From: Akebia trifoliata
Taxonomy: Eukaryota; Streptophyta; Magnoliopsida; Ranunculales; Lardizabalaceae
Length of the DNA stretch: 64,000 nt
Assembly (NCBI GenBank): GCA_017979445.1
Contig: CM030717.1
Span: forward strand, 13,378,086-13,442,085
Reading direction: 5' to 3'
How positions within the stretch are numbered: the first letter of the stretch is position 1; every line of letters begins with the position of its first letter. This document shows positions 13,088 through 24,550 of the stretch, in pieces. Under the pieces are notes generated by a model that made no database searches, was not told where the DNA came from, and saw nothing but the letters and a program-made list of their open reading frames with translations. A program made the position numbers and the translations under genes.

Positions 13088-13290
13088 TTTTTTTTAAAAG
13101 TCATGATAATATGATGCCCCTTTCTGACAAATGCCCCCATCATATAACTGTAGATCATTTGCCTCGAAATAAGTAGAACCATAAATATTTTTCTTGGGTA
13201 TCCCAAGGCAAATGATCTACAATTCTATGATGGAGGAGTATGGAACGTTTATCAGAAGAGAGCGTCATTATCACGATTCTTTTTAAAAAG
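13088..13290. mobile_element. long-hairpin MITE, copy H1
   Basis: The two halves are imperfect reverse complements. The left arm starts TTTTTAAAAGTCATGATAAT and runs into GTAGATCATTTGCCT near 13151-13165. The right arm returns AGGCAAATGATCTAC near 13206-13220 and ends ATTATCACGATTC plus a T-run at 13290. The ends match copies H2 and H4 (TCATGATAAT core). No coding capacity. Confidence 0.75.
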
Positions 13291-13396
13291 TAACAATAAT
13301 TTTAATTTTTTTTTATAATTTAGAGAAATATAACATGCACACTAACAATTGAGTTAACATGTCCATTGAGTATATAAGGTGTTGAATAAAACTTTG

Positions 13397-13845
13397 CATG
13401 TTAAAATGTATTAACAAGTAAAAAAGTGCATATGTGGCACATTTAACAAGTGAAACTTTAGCATGTCCATTGTGGATGCTCTAAGAGACTAGGAGTCAGG
13501 TTGCAATCAGACTCTTGAAATATAGAATCTATCTCTCAGCAAACTCAAAGAAATATATCCACATACGAACCAAAAGATCCTAGGAGTTAGAATGCAATCA
13601 AACTCCCAAAGTATAGAATCCTTACTCACTTGGTATAGAAATCATTTATAATAGGCACGTGAGTATGACGAGGCATGGCAAGACACATTTGGTAACAAAG
13701 AAAAATCTTCAATGAGCCGTTGTGAGCCAGGAAAAAAGTGCCATGTGGCAAAGCTACACTGTTTTGGGCCCACTAACTAGTTGGCCCCACTCTCATCTGG
13801 TGGTTTCAAAACTTCTTTCATGGGTGACATTCACCACACTAGATT
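13397..13845. repeat. direct duplication upstream of the bZIP gene, copy A
   Basis: This segment recurs about 615 bp downstream (14012-14485). Shared landmarks are AACAAGTAAAAAAGTGC, GCACGTGAGTATGACGAGG and CACTAACTAGTTGG, in the same order and orientation. The right end diverges in TTTCATGGGTGACATTCACC versus the other copy. Confidence 0.85.
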
Positions 13846-14011
13846 TCAGATCCTTTTATATGTATTGATCTAGTGGCTAAAAATCACCAATTAGGTTGTG
13901 GGCCCAAACATCCATATTATTGACATCATTTTGTGATCATTACTAATTATGCAATAAAAATTTCCTTCTTACACTATTCTACTTATGAAAAAAAATTCCA
14001 AAATATTTATA

Positions 14012-14485
14012 CATGTTAAAATACACTAACAAGTAAAAAAGTGCCTACGTGGCACATTTAACAAGTGAAACTTTAGCATGTCTATTGTGGATGCTCTAAG
14101 AGACTAGGAGTCAAGTTGCAATCAGACTCTTGAAATACATAATCCATCTCTCTTGGACATGGGCCAAACATTAATACATCAACAAACTCAAAGAAACATA
14201 TCCCACATACGAACCAAAGATCCTAGGAGTTAGAATGCAATCAAACCCCTGAAGTATAGAATCCTTACTCACTTGGTATAGAAATACTTTATAATAGGCA
14301 CGTGAGTATGACGAGGCATGGCAAGACACATTTGGTAACAAAGAAAAATCTTCAATGCGCCGTTGTGAGCCAGAAAAAAAGTGTCATGTGGCAGAGCTAC
14401 ACTGTTTTGGGCCCACTAACTAGTTGGGCCCACTCTCATCTGGTGGTTTCAAAACTTCTTTCATAGATAACATCCACCCCACTAG
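14012..14485. repeat. direct duplication upstream of the bZIP gene, copy B
   Basis: Second copy of the segment at 13397-13845. It carries an extra stretch of about 30 bp (CATGGGCCAAACATTAATAC region near 14159-14190) absent from copy A, so the copies have had time to diverge. It ends roughly 100 bp before the 5' splice donor of the bZIP leader exon, so it may form part of that gene's promoter. Confidence 0.85.
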
Positions 14486-14583
14486 CCAGTTGGCCCCACT
14501 CTCATCTACATATGGAAATTTTTTCCAAAATATTTACTTTAAAAGGCCACAAGTAGTCTCAAATGTTTTACATAGCTTTCAAG

Positions 14584-14677
14584 GTGAGTAAGAGGGGGAA
14601 GAAGCGATATGGATTTTCTTTCCTTCTATTTTTTTGTTTTTGTTTTTTTTTTAAATGGGTGTTTTGTCATATTGCAG
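14584..14677 (+). other. probable 5'-leader intron of the bZIP gene
   Basis: A strong donor (CAAG|GTGAGT) and an acceptor (CATATTGCAG) bound 94 bp with a T-rich interior, within the usual size range of small plant introns. The ATG at 14655 lies inside it and is therefore not used. Confidence 0.6.
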
Positions 14678-14696
14678 GTACAGCAATCTTGAAACA

Positions 14697-17003
14697 ATGA
14701 CAGAAGCAAGGAAGATAGCAATAATAGAACTACCACCAACGTACGGAGAAACTCCAACTGAGACTCTTCTCTTAGGAAGAAACGATGGAACCCCATCTTC
14801 TTGGCTTAATGTTGAGGGGTCCACAACCACAGATATGAAAGATGTCACTCCATCATACCATCGATCAACTAGTGATTTTGAAGCTTTCATGAAGAACTCT
14901 GATACCTTCAAAATTGAAACCATTATTGATGGAAGCAAAGGAGTCGACATCAAGCCATCCAATGGCCTTCTTGATACGGGTTCTTCAGTAGAAGTTGGGG
15001 ACAAAAACATCAACCCTAATATGGATCCTAAGAAAATCAAACGGTTTATATGCATCTTTCTATATGTTTCCCACTTTTTGATATTAAGTCTTTTTTTAAA
15101 TATTTAAAATATAGGGGTTACTCCTATATGGTAGTGGAATTTTATTACCAAACAAGATAGCTGTTGTACTTGCAATTATTAAAATTTATTTGTATATATT
15201 TTCCATTGCCATTTATCTGAATATGCATCAAGTCAAGTCGATCGGTGACTCACAAATCGATTTGAATGAGTCTAATAAAAATAGAGTCATGATAATTTGA
15301 CTACCCCACGTGGCATACTCAATCGACTACCTGATGTGACAAGTTCAGGAGTCGTAGATCTACCCTCCTCTGGATACACAGTTCCTTCGAGATACATTTT
15401 TTATGGGGAAGTGCATCTGTGTATTTCGAGGAGAGCAGATCTACGGTTCTCGAACTTGTCACGCTAGGTAGTCAATTGAGTTTGCCACATGCGGTAGTCA
15501 GATTATCACGATTCATTTTTTAATTAAAAGTGAATAAAATTAATTTTTTTTTCCGTTCTTTCTAGAATCCTTGCCAATCGATTATCAGCACAGAAGTCTA
15601 GGGTTAGAAGGCTTGGATACATATCTGAACTTGAAAAAAATGCAAAGACTTTGCAGGTAAACCGATAGATCATTCTATGTTCTATATTAAGTTGTATAAC
15701 ATTCAACAATGGTGAAAATCTTTAGTATATTTATCTTGTCTTCTTTTATTTGATTTACAGGCAGAAGTAAATTTGCTTTCTCCTCAAGTTGTTTATTATG
15801 AACAAAAACGTGTCGTGCTAGAAATGGAGAACAATGTTCTCAGACAAAGAATTTCCCATCTCATGGATGAAAAATTATTCAAAGAAGGTAAAATATTTCT
15901 AGCCTTTCTATCCTAAAGATTTATGAAATTACTAAATTACCTTGTAAGTGTTGAGAAATCTTTATCATACAAGTTTGAAAAAAGTAAATATTGATGGATT
16001 GATCGTAGATGGTCAACAAATTATTTGATATTTTTAGAAAACTAGAAGGAAAAAAAAACATTTAAGGGGTTGGTGAGATGGCCAAAACCATGCCTCAGGA
16101 AGTAGAGGTCTTAAGTTTGAATCCTACCTTAGGGGCTACCCTTTGTGATTTATTCCAAAAATTACTTGATGTGTGTAGGGTGGAGGATTGTAGATGTCGA
16201 AGGATTAATTGAGTATTCTAATACTACGTGAAAACTGAAAAATTCGACAGAAAAAATTGACAGGCCAAAGCCCACGAATTTTAGAAACTCAATTTTGATG
16301 GTCTAGGGCCATCAAAATTCTTGATGTTCCTAGATTCGACGGCTTAGAGTTGTCAAATTTCTCCCATCCTTAATTAATTTGATAGTTGCGGCCCATCGGA
16401 AAAAAACATTTGACAATGAAAAATCCGACCCCTTGGTCCGTCAAATTTGGGCTTTTTTCACATTGTGTAAGAGGTTTGGATACCTAGATTCTAAAAAAAG
16501 AAAAGATGTAAAATTCATTAAACAAAATGTTAACAGAATAATTCATTGAATTAATAAAAAATTCTCCAAATTAATTGACGAATTGTTGAATTATTTTTCT
16601 TTTTCATTGATTGGTAAATGAGATTAGTAATCAATAACTAAATGGTAAAGGCTGGTTTTGAACTCAGGTCATGATATCAACACTTAAAGATTTTAACCAC
16701 CTTAGCAAGTTGGCACCTAGACTTTATTTTTCTAATTGAATACTCTTAACCCATGTAAAACATCTATTTTTTTGGTTTAAAACATTATTTAAAAATCTCT
16801 TATTCTTTTTTGAATTACTTCTGAATCGTTCTTGAATTAAATTTAAATTAATTATTTGGAGAATAAATTCAAACTTGATTACTATGATTGCAGCTCAATT
16901 CAAATTGCTAAAGGAAGAAAAGGAGAGGCTGAGTAAACTTTACAAGGAGAAGATTGGATTTGAAACTCAGCAACAAGAGAACTTCAAGATGAATGGAATG
17001 TAA
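14697..17003 (+). CDS. bZIP transcription factor, group-E-like, 4 coding exons
   Basis: Coding exons are 14697-15043, 15566-15656, 15761-15887 and 16894-17003, totalling 675 bases (224 aa). All borders are GT/AG and all phases fit. Upstream, a donor at 14584 (AAG|GTGAGT) and an acceptor ending at 14677 suggest a 94-bp intron in the 5' leader; the start is the first ATG after it. Residues 1-110 are Ser/Thr/Pro-rich without a known domain. Residues about 111-145 form the basic region, with the diagnostic N-x7-R (NRLSAQKSR). A leucine-zipper/coiled-coil region follows to about 215 (LEKNAKTLQ, LSPQVVYYEQ, ENNVLRQRI). The wording KRILANR…SAQ.SRVR.L.YISELE is that of group E bZIPs (bZIP34/61 relatives). 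The protein would act as a dimer on ACGT-core DNA in the nucleus. At 224 aa it is shorter than usual group E members (about 300 or more), mainly in the N-terminal part. Intron 1 holds MITE H2 and intron 3 holds SINE-like relics. Confidence 0.87.
15279..15522. mobile_element. long-hairpin MITE, copy H2, in bZIP intron 1
   Basis: Ends are AGAGTCATGATAATTTGACT (left, from about 15283) and the reverse complement of ATGAATCGTGATAATCTGAC (right, to about 15520). The arms pair across most of the element, with GTAGATCT near 15355 opposite AGATCTAC near 15428. The left arm has CCCACGTGGC, a perfect G-box/ABRE-like site, at about 15304-15313. Same family as H1 and H4. Confidence 0.8.
16068..16215 (+). 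mobile_element. tRNA-derived SINE-like relic in bZIP intron 3
   Basis: A box-A-like segment (GGTTGGTGAGATGGCC) is followed about 40 bp later by a box-B-like AAGTTTGAATCCTACC. This is the spacing of an internal RNA polymerase III promoter in tRNA-derived SINEs. It is not a foldable tRNA. The 3' border is uncertain. Confidence 0.4.
16622..16724 (-). mobile_element. tRNA-derived SINE-like relic, minus strand
   Basis: Reverse complement begins AGGTGCCAACTTGCTAAGG and carries GAGTTCAAAACC about 45 bp later, again a box A / box B arrangement. A related sequence lies at 33836-33905. Confidence 0.35.
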
Positions 17004-17283
17004 TGTGATTATTCGATAACTATTTGATCTCTTTCTTTTTATTACTAGTTTTATTGGTTTGTGGTTGGTGTGAACTTTGAAAATTTATAATATATGTGTG
17101 ATAAAGTATAATTGTGCTCTAATCTACAAGTTTTTTATTTATAAAATAGGTAATAATTTTTAAATATTTTGTGCCCTGTTAAAACAAAACAGGGATGCTT
17201 TTCTCGTAAGAGTAGAGCCAGTAATGGCACATTCGTTAATAGATGCAATTTTTTTTACGATTCTAAAGAAGCAATGTAAATAG
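17004..17283. other. bZIP 3' flank, no further gene
   Basis: AT-rich sequence after the bZIP stop. No ORF of interest; the minus-strand ORF 17160-17438 is low-complexity Phe/Asn/Thr sequence. Confidence 0.5.
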
Positions 17284-18386
17284 TTAAAGGTGTTGTTTGT
17301 TAAACTGAAAAAAAATAAATGTTGAAACTTATAAACTCTGAATTTAAGTACTGAAAAAGTTGTTTGTTTAGATGTTAAAATAGTGTTGAATTCATTAAAA
17401 TTAAGCGTTAAATTCGCAGAATCATGCAGTTTACACATTATTGAAACTGGTAAATTGTCTTTTTTATCCTTTTAATCATATTATACATTGTTTGCATGTT
17501 TCAAATGCCTATTTCTTATCAAACAGTATAAAATATATTATTTCTTATAAAATTAAAATACAATTCATTTTTAAATAATAAGTAATACTCAAATTTTCAA
17601 TTTCTAAATAATAATTTTTATTTTTAAAATCCCACATTTCAAATTAAAAACAATAATGTCATACAAGCACTAAAATTTGAAATCAACATTGAAAAAACTT
17701 AATTTTATATGAATAATTTTTGATGAAAATGAAGGATGTGTAATTAAAAAAGCACCCCACGAATTAATAAGGGTAACCTACACCATGCCAAAATTTTTTG
17801 TCTTATATAGGTTAAAGTTTTTTGAATGAGCCATTTTTTTGTGAGGATGATCTATATGGTCTAGTAATCATCCTGACCAAAAATCAACCCATTCTGAAAC
17901 TTCTAACCACATCAAAACTGTTTTCCAAAAAAACAAAATGGACAATTTATGATTCTTGAATTTGTTTTGATGGGGTTAGAAGTTTCGGGATGGGCTGATT
18001 TTTGGTGAGGGTGATCTCCTCATTGTATAGATCATCCTCACCATAAATCAACTCATTCTGAAATCTTTAACCCATATAAGACAAAATAATTCGGTCATGG
18101 TGTGGGTTTATTAATTTGTGGGGTGCTTATATAATTATCCATGGGATATAGGAGGTAATATCCTTTTAAGTATAAGAGCATACTTGTCCGTGCCGAAAAA
18201 GAGAAGTGCTTACCGTTTTAGTGCAAAAAATTAAACATCAAAATAGTGTTGAATTTTTTTTCACTTATTTTCAATTATAAGTGCTGAAAATATGGAGTAA
18301 ACAAATGCGCTAATTTGACAAAAAAGTGCTGATTTTTTTTTATAGCATTAGGCACTAAAAATTAGTGCAAACAAACAAAGCCAAAG
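17284..18386. mobile_element. putative non-autonomous DNA transposon (about 1.1 kb)
   Basis: The left end AAAGGTGTTGTTTGTT and the right end, read in reverse complement (CTTTGGCTTTGTTTGTTTG), are similar. Both flanks contain related text (AATAGTGTTGAATT at about 17380 and 18240), as expected if two halves of one element were separated by the nested MITE at 17752-18126. No transposase and no clear target-site duplication. Confidence 0.35.
17752..18126. mobile_element. MITE with long terminal inverted repeats (GCACCCCAC ends)
   Basis: The left terminus GCACCCCACGAATTAATAA and the right terminus in reverse complement, GCACCCCACAAATTAATAA, differ by one base. Pairing continues through TTTTGTCTTATATRGGTTAAAG. 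The interior has two further inverted modules around GGGTTAGAAGTTTC and GGTGAGGATGATC, shared with the MITE at 47544-47894. About 375 bp, non-coding. Confidence 0.8.
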
Positions 18387-18484
18387 TAAGCACTTCTAAG
18401 GTCAAAAAGCTAGCTTCATCAGCTCTTATTTTATTACTAATGATTGGGGAGGACAATTAGCTTGTGTGTCTTATGAGAACAGTT

Positions 18485-18640
18485 TGATGGGCACACGTTA
18501 AAGTGCAATAGATACACTGAAAATTGGATTTTGTATCGGAAATGCCCTTAAAAAATATTTCATTACCAAAATACCCTCAGATGCGTAATCCCAATATGTA
18601 GTTATTGCAATTTAACGTGTGTCCTTAGGGCACACATTAA
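18485..18640. mobile_element. short inverted-repeat element
   Basis: GGGCACACGTTAAAGTGCAATA near 18489 is mirrored by TATTGCAATTTAACGTGTGTCC near 18602, with about 90 bp between. A second, shifted copy of the terminal motif (GGGCACACATTAAC) follows at about 18628. Small MITE or decayed end; family unknown. Confidence 0.45.
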
Positions 18641-18861
18641 CAAAACCCTTCTTTAACAAAGGAAGATGTTTGCTTCAACATGACCATTGGGATGTTAGGG
18701 ATTCCCTAGGGAAAAATGTATCTCTATAAAAGGTGTACCATTCCAATGGAATCAAGTACTAATCTCTAGGAATAAAATACAAATCTTATGGAAATTTGTA
18801 CTTCTCGTCACATCCTAATGGCCGTTTTGATGGAAAGCCTCAACCGTCCTTTAACAATAAG

Positions 18862-19325
18862 TTTTCTTTAGAAAGTTTATTTAATAGACCTTGGGGGAAG
18901 GAATGCGTTTCTAAATGCACTCTTGGTTTTTGGACAATATCTTAAAAGCCCTGATAGTACAATCTTTATTTCTTAATGCCCTTCAATCTTATATAAAAGA
19001 AAATTCAAAAAGTTGAGATTGACAATGCAAATCATCGATCTTGGCAATTTGAATCATTGATCTCGATGATTCATGTTGAAACATCAAGATCAAGCATGTA
19101 GATTTTCTTTGGAAAGTTTATTTAATAGACTCTAGGAAGGAATATGTTTCTAAATGCACCTTGGGTTTTGGGGCAATATCTTAAAAACCCTAATAGTACA
19201 ATCTTTCTTTCTTAATGCACCTCAACCTTATATAACAACAAATTCAAATCATCGATCTTGACAATTTGAATCATTGATCTCGATGATTCATGCATGTTGA
19301 AACATCTAAATCAAGGATTATGACA
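18862..19325. repeat. tandem duplication, about 241-bp unit
   Basis: Unit 1 (18862-19102) starts TTTTCTTTAGAAAGTTTATT and unit 2 (19103 to about 19325) starts TTTTCTTTGGAAAGTTTATT. Both contain ACAATCTTT(A/C)TTTCTTAATG and the GATCTCGATGATTCATG block in the same order. The copies differ at many positions, so the duplication is not recent. Non-coding. Confidence 0.85.
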
Positions 19326-20990
19326 AGGTCAATCTTAATAATTTGAACGTTGATCACAATGGTTTATGTTCAAACATCGAGATCAACAATTTACAATCTT
19401 TTGATCTTTATGATTTCCAATAAAAGGTCAATCTTGACAATTTGAATCATAGATCTCATCAATCGAAAAAGAGGTTAGGCATTAAGGCAAAAAAAAATTT
19501 GAGAAACCTTTTTCTTACTAATAAGATTTTAAAACTTACTAAGGGTCTTTTTGCTCAAATGGATTACAACATTAGCAATCCAACACTACAACCCTCTAGA
19601 TTTCATTCAGATCCAAATTTTTTTTAAAGAAAAAAATTAATTTCTATTGGACTTTATCCAAGTTTTTGAAAATAGATGGCTACCGAACTTCCACCGAACT
19701 CCAAAATTTAAAATTAAAATTCAACATTGAAAATTAACTTTTTTTCAATTTTTCTTCAAAGTTTATAGAATTTTGTCCTCTACAACCCTGATGCATTGAA
19801 TCATGTTTTTGAATCTTTCAAGGTGGGCTCAAGGACCCTTAATAAGGCTAGTCAGACTAAAATAGTTTACTAAATGAACCATAAGTTACGGCAAAAAAAT
19901 TGGGGGGGATTTAGAAAGAAGTCCCTCCCATAGGGTGCATTAAATAATTTTCTTTTGTAGGTCTCAAAACATGCTCAAACCAATTTTTGGGCTCTCCTTT
20001 GAACCAATGATCCAAAGAGGAATTATGGGTGGCAAGTTTCTTGAAACTTCTTTCTACCAACTTTTCGTTTGTGTGCAACGGTTACCACGTCTGCAAGTGA
20101 TGATGAAGTGGTTGTAAGTAGCATGTGCGAGGGTTGTAGGTCGATTGATGAAGATGAAGAAGAAGAAGCAGAATCTTCTAAGCCTATGGAAAAAAGTTTA
20201 GAAGAGAGAGAGAGAGAGAGAAGAAGAAGAAGAAGAAGAGAGAGAGATCTGTGTGAGGTTCTATCGACAGAGAAGAGAAGAAAATGAGATCAAGGGCATA
20301 TTGGTCTTTTCAATTGAACCGTTTTTCGGAGTTTGCTTCTTCTATAAATGCGAATAAAAAAAAGCGATTTGTAACAGCTTTTTATATTTGCGTTTAAAAA
20401 ATGCAATTTTTTAACGCAACTTATTTAATCAAATGGTGATTACCGATGAAAATGCATATTTATAACTCAAATGCGATTAAAAGCGTCATCAAACACCACC
20501 TAAGTTTCTTATAAATTATACTATTGTAACATCATAATAACATTCACTATCACACTATTATTTTTGTTTCAATAATCATCAATATTTTCTTACAATCATT
20601 GTTTTTGAAGATATAAAAAATCAACATTTGTTTAATAATTAAAGAAAAAGTATTTAATAGGATTGATGAAGTGAGCCGGTTCTTCATAAAGAATTGATTT
20701 CCAACATTGTGAGTTTAGGGATGGGATCGAAGGTTCAGGAGATGGGTCAAGATTGTTCTAATATGGATCTAGGTTAGATCTTGAATGGGTCCAGACTTAG
20801 CGCAAGTCCCCATATCATATTCCAATGTTTGGAGTTGTCAAGTCAATTAAATAAGTCAAATATAAGTTTTCTATTCTAAGAAATGTTTAATATTTTTTCT
20901 TCTTTTAAAAATGGGTAGACCAGCCTTGTCTTGTAGTTAGGTTGATATCTAAATTTGATTTCATACAAAATTGACCTGGTCCAAATATTC
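19326..20990. other. no gene; GA-rich microsatellite within
   Basis: Nothing coding is recognised. A purine tract at about 20202-20250 (GAGAGAGA then AGAAGAAG) produces the Glu/Arg-rich ORF 20069-20287, which I treat as an artefact of the repeat. The rest is AT-rich intergenic sequence. Confidence 0.55.
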
Positions 20991-20994
20991 CCAT

Positions 20995-21212
20995 GAGAGT
21001 ATTAGGTTATGTTATGTTGTATTGTATTAGGGTGTTTCAAGAAGCACCAAATCATTATTTTAGTTTAATTAGAACAACATCATGAAGTTAGTTATCTTGA
21101 AATGCATTAAAGTGCATGGAGATGCACTCTTTGATATTGAAGTTAAGTAACGATTTGGTGCTTCTTAAAACACCTACAACACAACCCAACACAACATAGC
21201 CTAATACTCTAA
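20995..21212. mobile_element. Tourist-like MITE
   Basis: Long terminal inverted repeats: left GAGTATTAGGTTATGTTATG and, about 200 bp away, right GCCTAATACTC preceded by CAACACAACATA. Pairing extends inward to AAGAAGCACCAAATC on both arms. If the flanking TTA / TAA is the target duplication, the element proper is 21005-21201 with GGYTATGTT ends, fitting PIF/Harbinger-derived Tourist elements. Pairing extends 7 bp beyond the TTA, so the exact end is open. Confidence 0.7.
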
Positions 21213-21483
21213 CAATTCCAACCAAAGATATCCATGGTTGTGGTGGATATGTCAATAGGCTTCCTTTAATGTTTTTTTATTTTATTTTTTATTAATAATC
21301 TTTGATTTATTAAGTTCATGTCATGCATTCATTATTTTATTTTTTTCAAAAAAGAAAAATAATAATTAGATTTATAGATTCTTTTTTTTTTTTTTTTTTG
21401 GTGAAGATATTTACAAAAAAGTGATCAACTTTTAATGAATTTACGATTCGAATTACCAAAACATGAATCATAACGAATTCGAA

Positions 21484-21597
21484 GGTTTTAAAAGTGACTA
21501 TTTCGTAGGTTTAAAGTGACAATTTTGCATGATTAAAGTGACTAATTGGAAATAGTCACTTTAAACCTGTGAAATAGTTACTTTAAAACTGACAAAT
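21484..21597. repeat. AT-rich hairpin
   Basis: TTTTAAAAGTGACTATTTCG … GGTTTAAAGTGAC is mirrored by GTCACTTTAAACC … ATAGTTACTTTAAAA. Likely a small MITE relic. Confidence 0.5.
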
Positions 21598-21599
21598 TT

Positions 21600-24180
21600 G
21601 TTATCGTTGTGAAATTTTTTTAACGAAAACATTCATGTTTTTGTAATTAAAATGAATGGTTAGCTAGAATAGCAAATAACTCATTTTTAGCTCACAAAAT
21701 GGTAATTCATCCTTTTTTATTTTAAAATCAAGGTATCAATGTCTCTTGGAACACCCGACTGATCCTTGGGATCACTTACAGTCCTTCCCCCCAAACTCAC
21801 TAGGTAATTTCTAGGATAAATCCCAGAGGTATTTGAGTAAGTGCTTTGAATTTGGATTCTTAGAGTCAAATTATAAAATAGTAATGATTTGAGGTTGGAT
21901 ATGTAGGACCACTAAATTGGATTGAGTGCCCATGTCATTTTATTAAAAATAAAAATACAAATGAATATATATAGAAAAATCTGACCTGTATTAAGTGAAC
22001 AAAATAATCCATTACCACAAGCAATTTGACCGATTTTAATATGGGTCGTTTGTAGAAATCAAATCTGAGTCGGATCCATTTTAGCAAGAATTGGATATGG
22101 ACATAGTCTCATCGGATCGGGTAGGACCCGTATATGGCTGGCAGATGAGACTTAAGGAGAATGTGGTGCCTCGCTGATTTTTAGCTCTAGAAATCGAAGG
22201 AGAGATGTTTGCAAGTATTGAAAAAAGTAAATGCTCCATGGAGGCAATTTGAGGATTTATTTTTTAAAATACCTCCTTTGACAAGGAGGCATATTCGATA
22301 TGCATCCCTCCTTTAAAAAAATTTTGGACTTTGAACATGACCCATTCAAAGTTAATATAATGAGAGAGTATGACTTCTATAATTCCAAGTAGCTTAGTAG
22401 CTTATCCTACTGCCTATCTCAAGTCTAATATCTAGAATCACCAGTCAAGATGAATTTTGTGGGATATGGCTCCCAAGCAATCAGACTAAATAGTTATGGA
22501 TCGGGTTTAAACCCATAGCTCTGTTGGTTTGTCACATTGCCAAACAACTTTGAGGTTGAGGCCTCGTGGATTCAAGCCCAACTTACTCATCAAAAATATA
22601 AAAATAAAAATCATTGAGATCCCAAAACCCCACTAATTCTTGAATTTGATTTGTTTTTTTTTTTTTTTTGTTTTTTGTGAGAAAGAGATTGAGAGACGTA
22701 GATCCGATTAAATAATATTATTTATTACGTTCAACTTATCAATAAGATGCTTTTTGACCGCTCAACATTGATCTTCATAAAGTATTCCAGGTCTTATTAT
22801 GTGGATTTTCAAGTCTTTGGGATAAAGCTCTGTTGACGATTATATGAATATATGATAAATATTGTTCTAATCCATTTTGAAACCAATTTGATTGTTATTC
22901 AAGATTCAAGAACCCATATGTTGAGATCGGATTAAATCTGATCCGAATCCAACCCATTGACCAGGGCAATGGGTCTAATACCTTGTTGGAGTAATTTTTA
23001 CTCTTTCTTGAGTAAAAGGTCAAAGAAGAGAGACTTAATTTTTTAATTGAGGGATGTGTACACGAATATCTATCTTTATCTAGGTAGGTAAATGGGAAAA
23101 CTCATATTCTTAACGCTACCGCCTACACATGGTTTTCAGAACCGGTATCTCGAGTCTCCCCTCCGGATGCTGAGTTGACTCGTTTAAGTTATTTCATTTT
23201 GAATGAGTTAATCTATATAAAATAATATATTTCTAATCAAATAATTATAATTTTTCTTAGGGAGATACTGTTTGCACCCACTTTATTGTTTTTACCAACC
23301 ACCAACCAAAAAAGTTGTTGAAAGATGTAATTTGAATTTTACTGGTTTCACCATTCTATCTTAATGTAATTTGGCCTTCTTCATTTTTACTCTCTCTCCC
23401 CCTCTTTCTTTCTTTTTATTCTTCTCTACATCTACGAAAGTTTCAATTAGGATTTTGTGGTACAAGAAGTAATACCTTAGAACTTGCAAATTAAGCTAGA
23501 AATGATTGTAGAAACCTCCACTCCTAATTGAAGGGTTGTTTGAAAATCTCAGCAATAAAAAAAAAATATATCAAATAACACTTCTTTTGATAGGACAGTA
23601 TCAATTCACCAACATTGATTCAATAGGTTCTTACAATGTCCCAATCAAAAGTTTCCCTATTGAACCCTTTCAAGTAAATTTGATAAGATCTTATCGAGTT
23701 TCAGTAAAAATTTCGAGAGTTTCCTACCGAACAAAAAGTTAGTCTACTAAATAAATAAAAAATTGTCTTTTTTTTTTTTAAGTGTGGTGAGTAATTTAGA
23801 AAATTACCCATTGAGCCACCAGTGAGGGTGCACCCTTACTTACCTGGTGCGTGTGATACGCAAGTATTGCACGTGCCTCGAGACTAATCCTTGGACAAGA
23901 CCATGGTCTATGAATCGGGCAAAGTCTAGATATGAGCCCTGTCTACAGGGATATCCCGTTATTTTAAAAAAAATGTAAACACAGAGACAAACAAAAAATG
24001 TGGTTGGAAATAGTCCAGCCTTTTTTTCTTATCATAAGGTGAATTACTAGATGCACAATCAAAAAATCTTATTTTTAGAGATATTAATTATTTAAATCAT
24101 TAAAAGTTTAATTATTTATATCAAAAACTATAAAACCCATATGACTTGACCAATATTTTCAAAATAGCCATAATGTATGT
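21600..24180. other. no gene recognised
   Basis: About 2.6 kb of AT-rich sequence. It holds several poly-T runs (for example 22650-22670 and 23768-23780) and one SINE-like relic listed separately. The ORF at 23536-23742 has unremarkable composition and no family resemblance. Confidence 0.5.
22505..22605 (+). mobile_element. SINE-like, tRNA-related sequence
   Basis: TAGCTCTGTTGG (box-A-like) and GTGGATTCAAGCCC (box-B-like) lie about 45 bp apart, followed by AACTTACTCATC and an A-rich tail. The same arrangement and near-identical words (AACTACTTTGAGGTCGTGTG, TTCAAGTCCAACTTACCCAT) occur at 45680-45755, supporting a dispersed family. Confidence 0.45.
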
Positions 24181-24272
24181 GGCTGATATGGCAAGGGTAT
24201 AGAATCATAGATCTTTTTCATTAGGATACACATGAAAAAGATGCATGGTTTTATACCCTAGTCACGTCAGCC
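24181..24272. repeat. hairpin H3
   Basis: GGCTGATATGGCAAGGGTAT … AGATCTTTTTCA pairs with TGAAAAAGATGCATGG … ATACCCTAGTCACGTCAGCC, a stem of about 40 bp with a 12-bp loop. The right arm includes the bZIP-type core TCACGTCA. The loop-proximal AGATCTTTTTC word is shared with H4, but the outer ends of the H1/H2/H4 family are not evident here. Confidence 0.7.
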
Positions 24273-24550
24273 GCTTATCAAAATTGTGTGCATTCATCAT
24301 CATTCTTTTCAGAATATAGGATGAATCATCTTAGTTCTCGTATGAATCAATGTGATGAACAATCCACATCGGTTATCCCACCCAATTGCCTCTAAGATTG
24401 GGATGACTTAGTCGAGTCATCCTTGCATTTGACGAGTTTTCTAGCCATCAAAAGGTGGTTCATCATTGGATGGTGGAGATTGCTTATAAAAGAAAGTGTA
24501 TCATTACTGTTCCTAGATGAAACATAAAAGTATCATTCCTCCACCTTATT

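Noticed and set aside
14651..15055. 134-aa minus-strand ORF
   Set aside because: It lies opposite bZIP exon 1, which has splice borders and family similarity on the plus strand.
20069..20287. 72-aa Glu/Arg-rich ORF
   Set aside because: Its composition follows directly from a GA/GAA microsatellite; no other coding sign.
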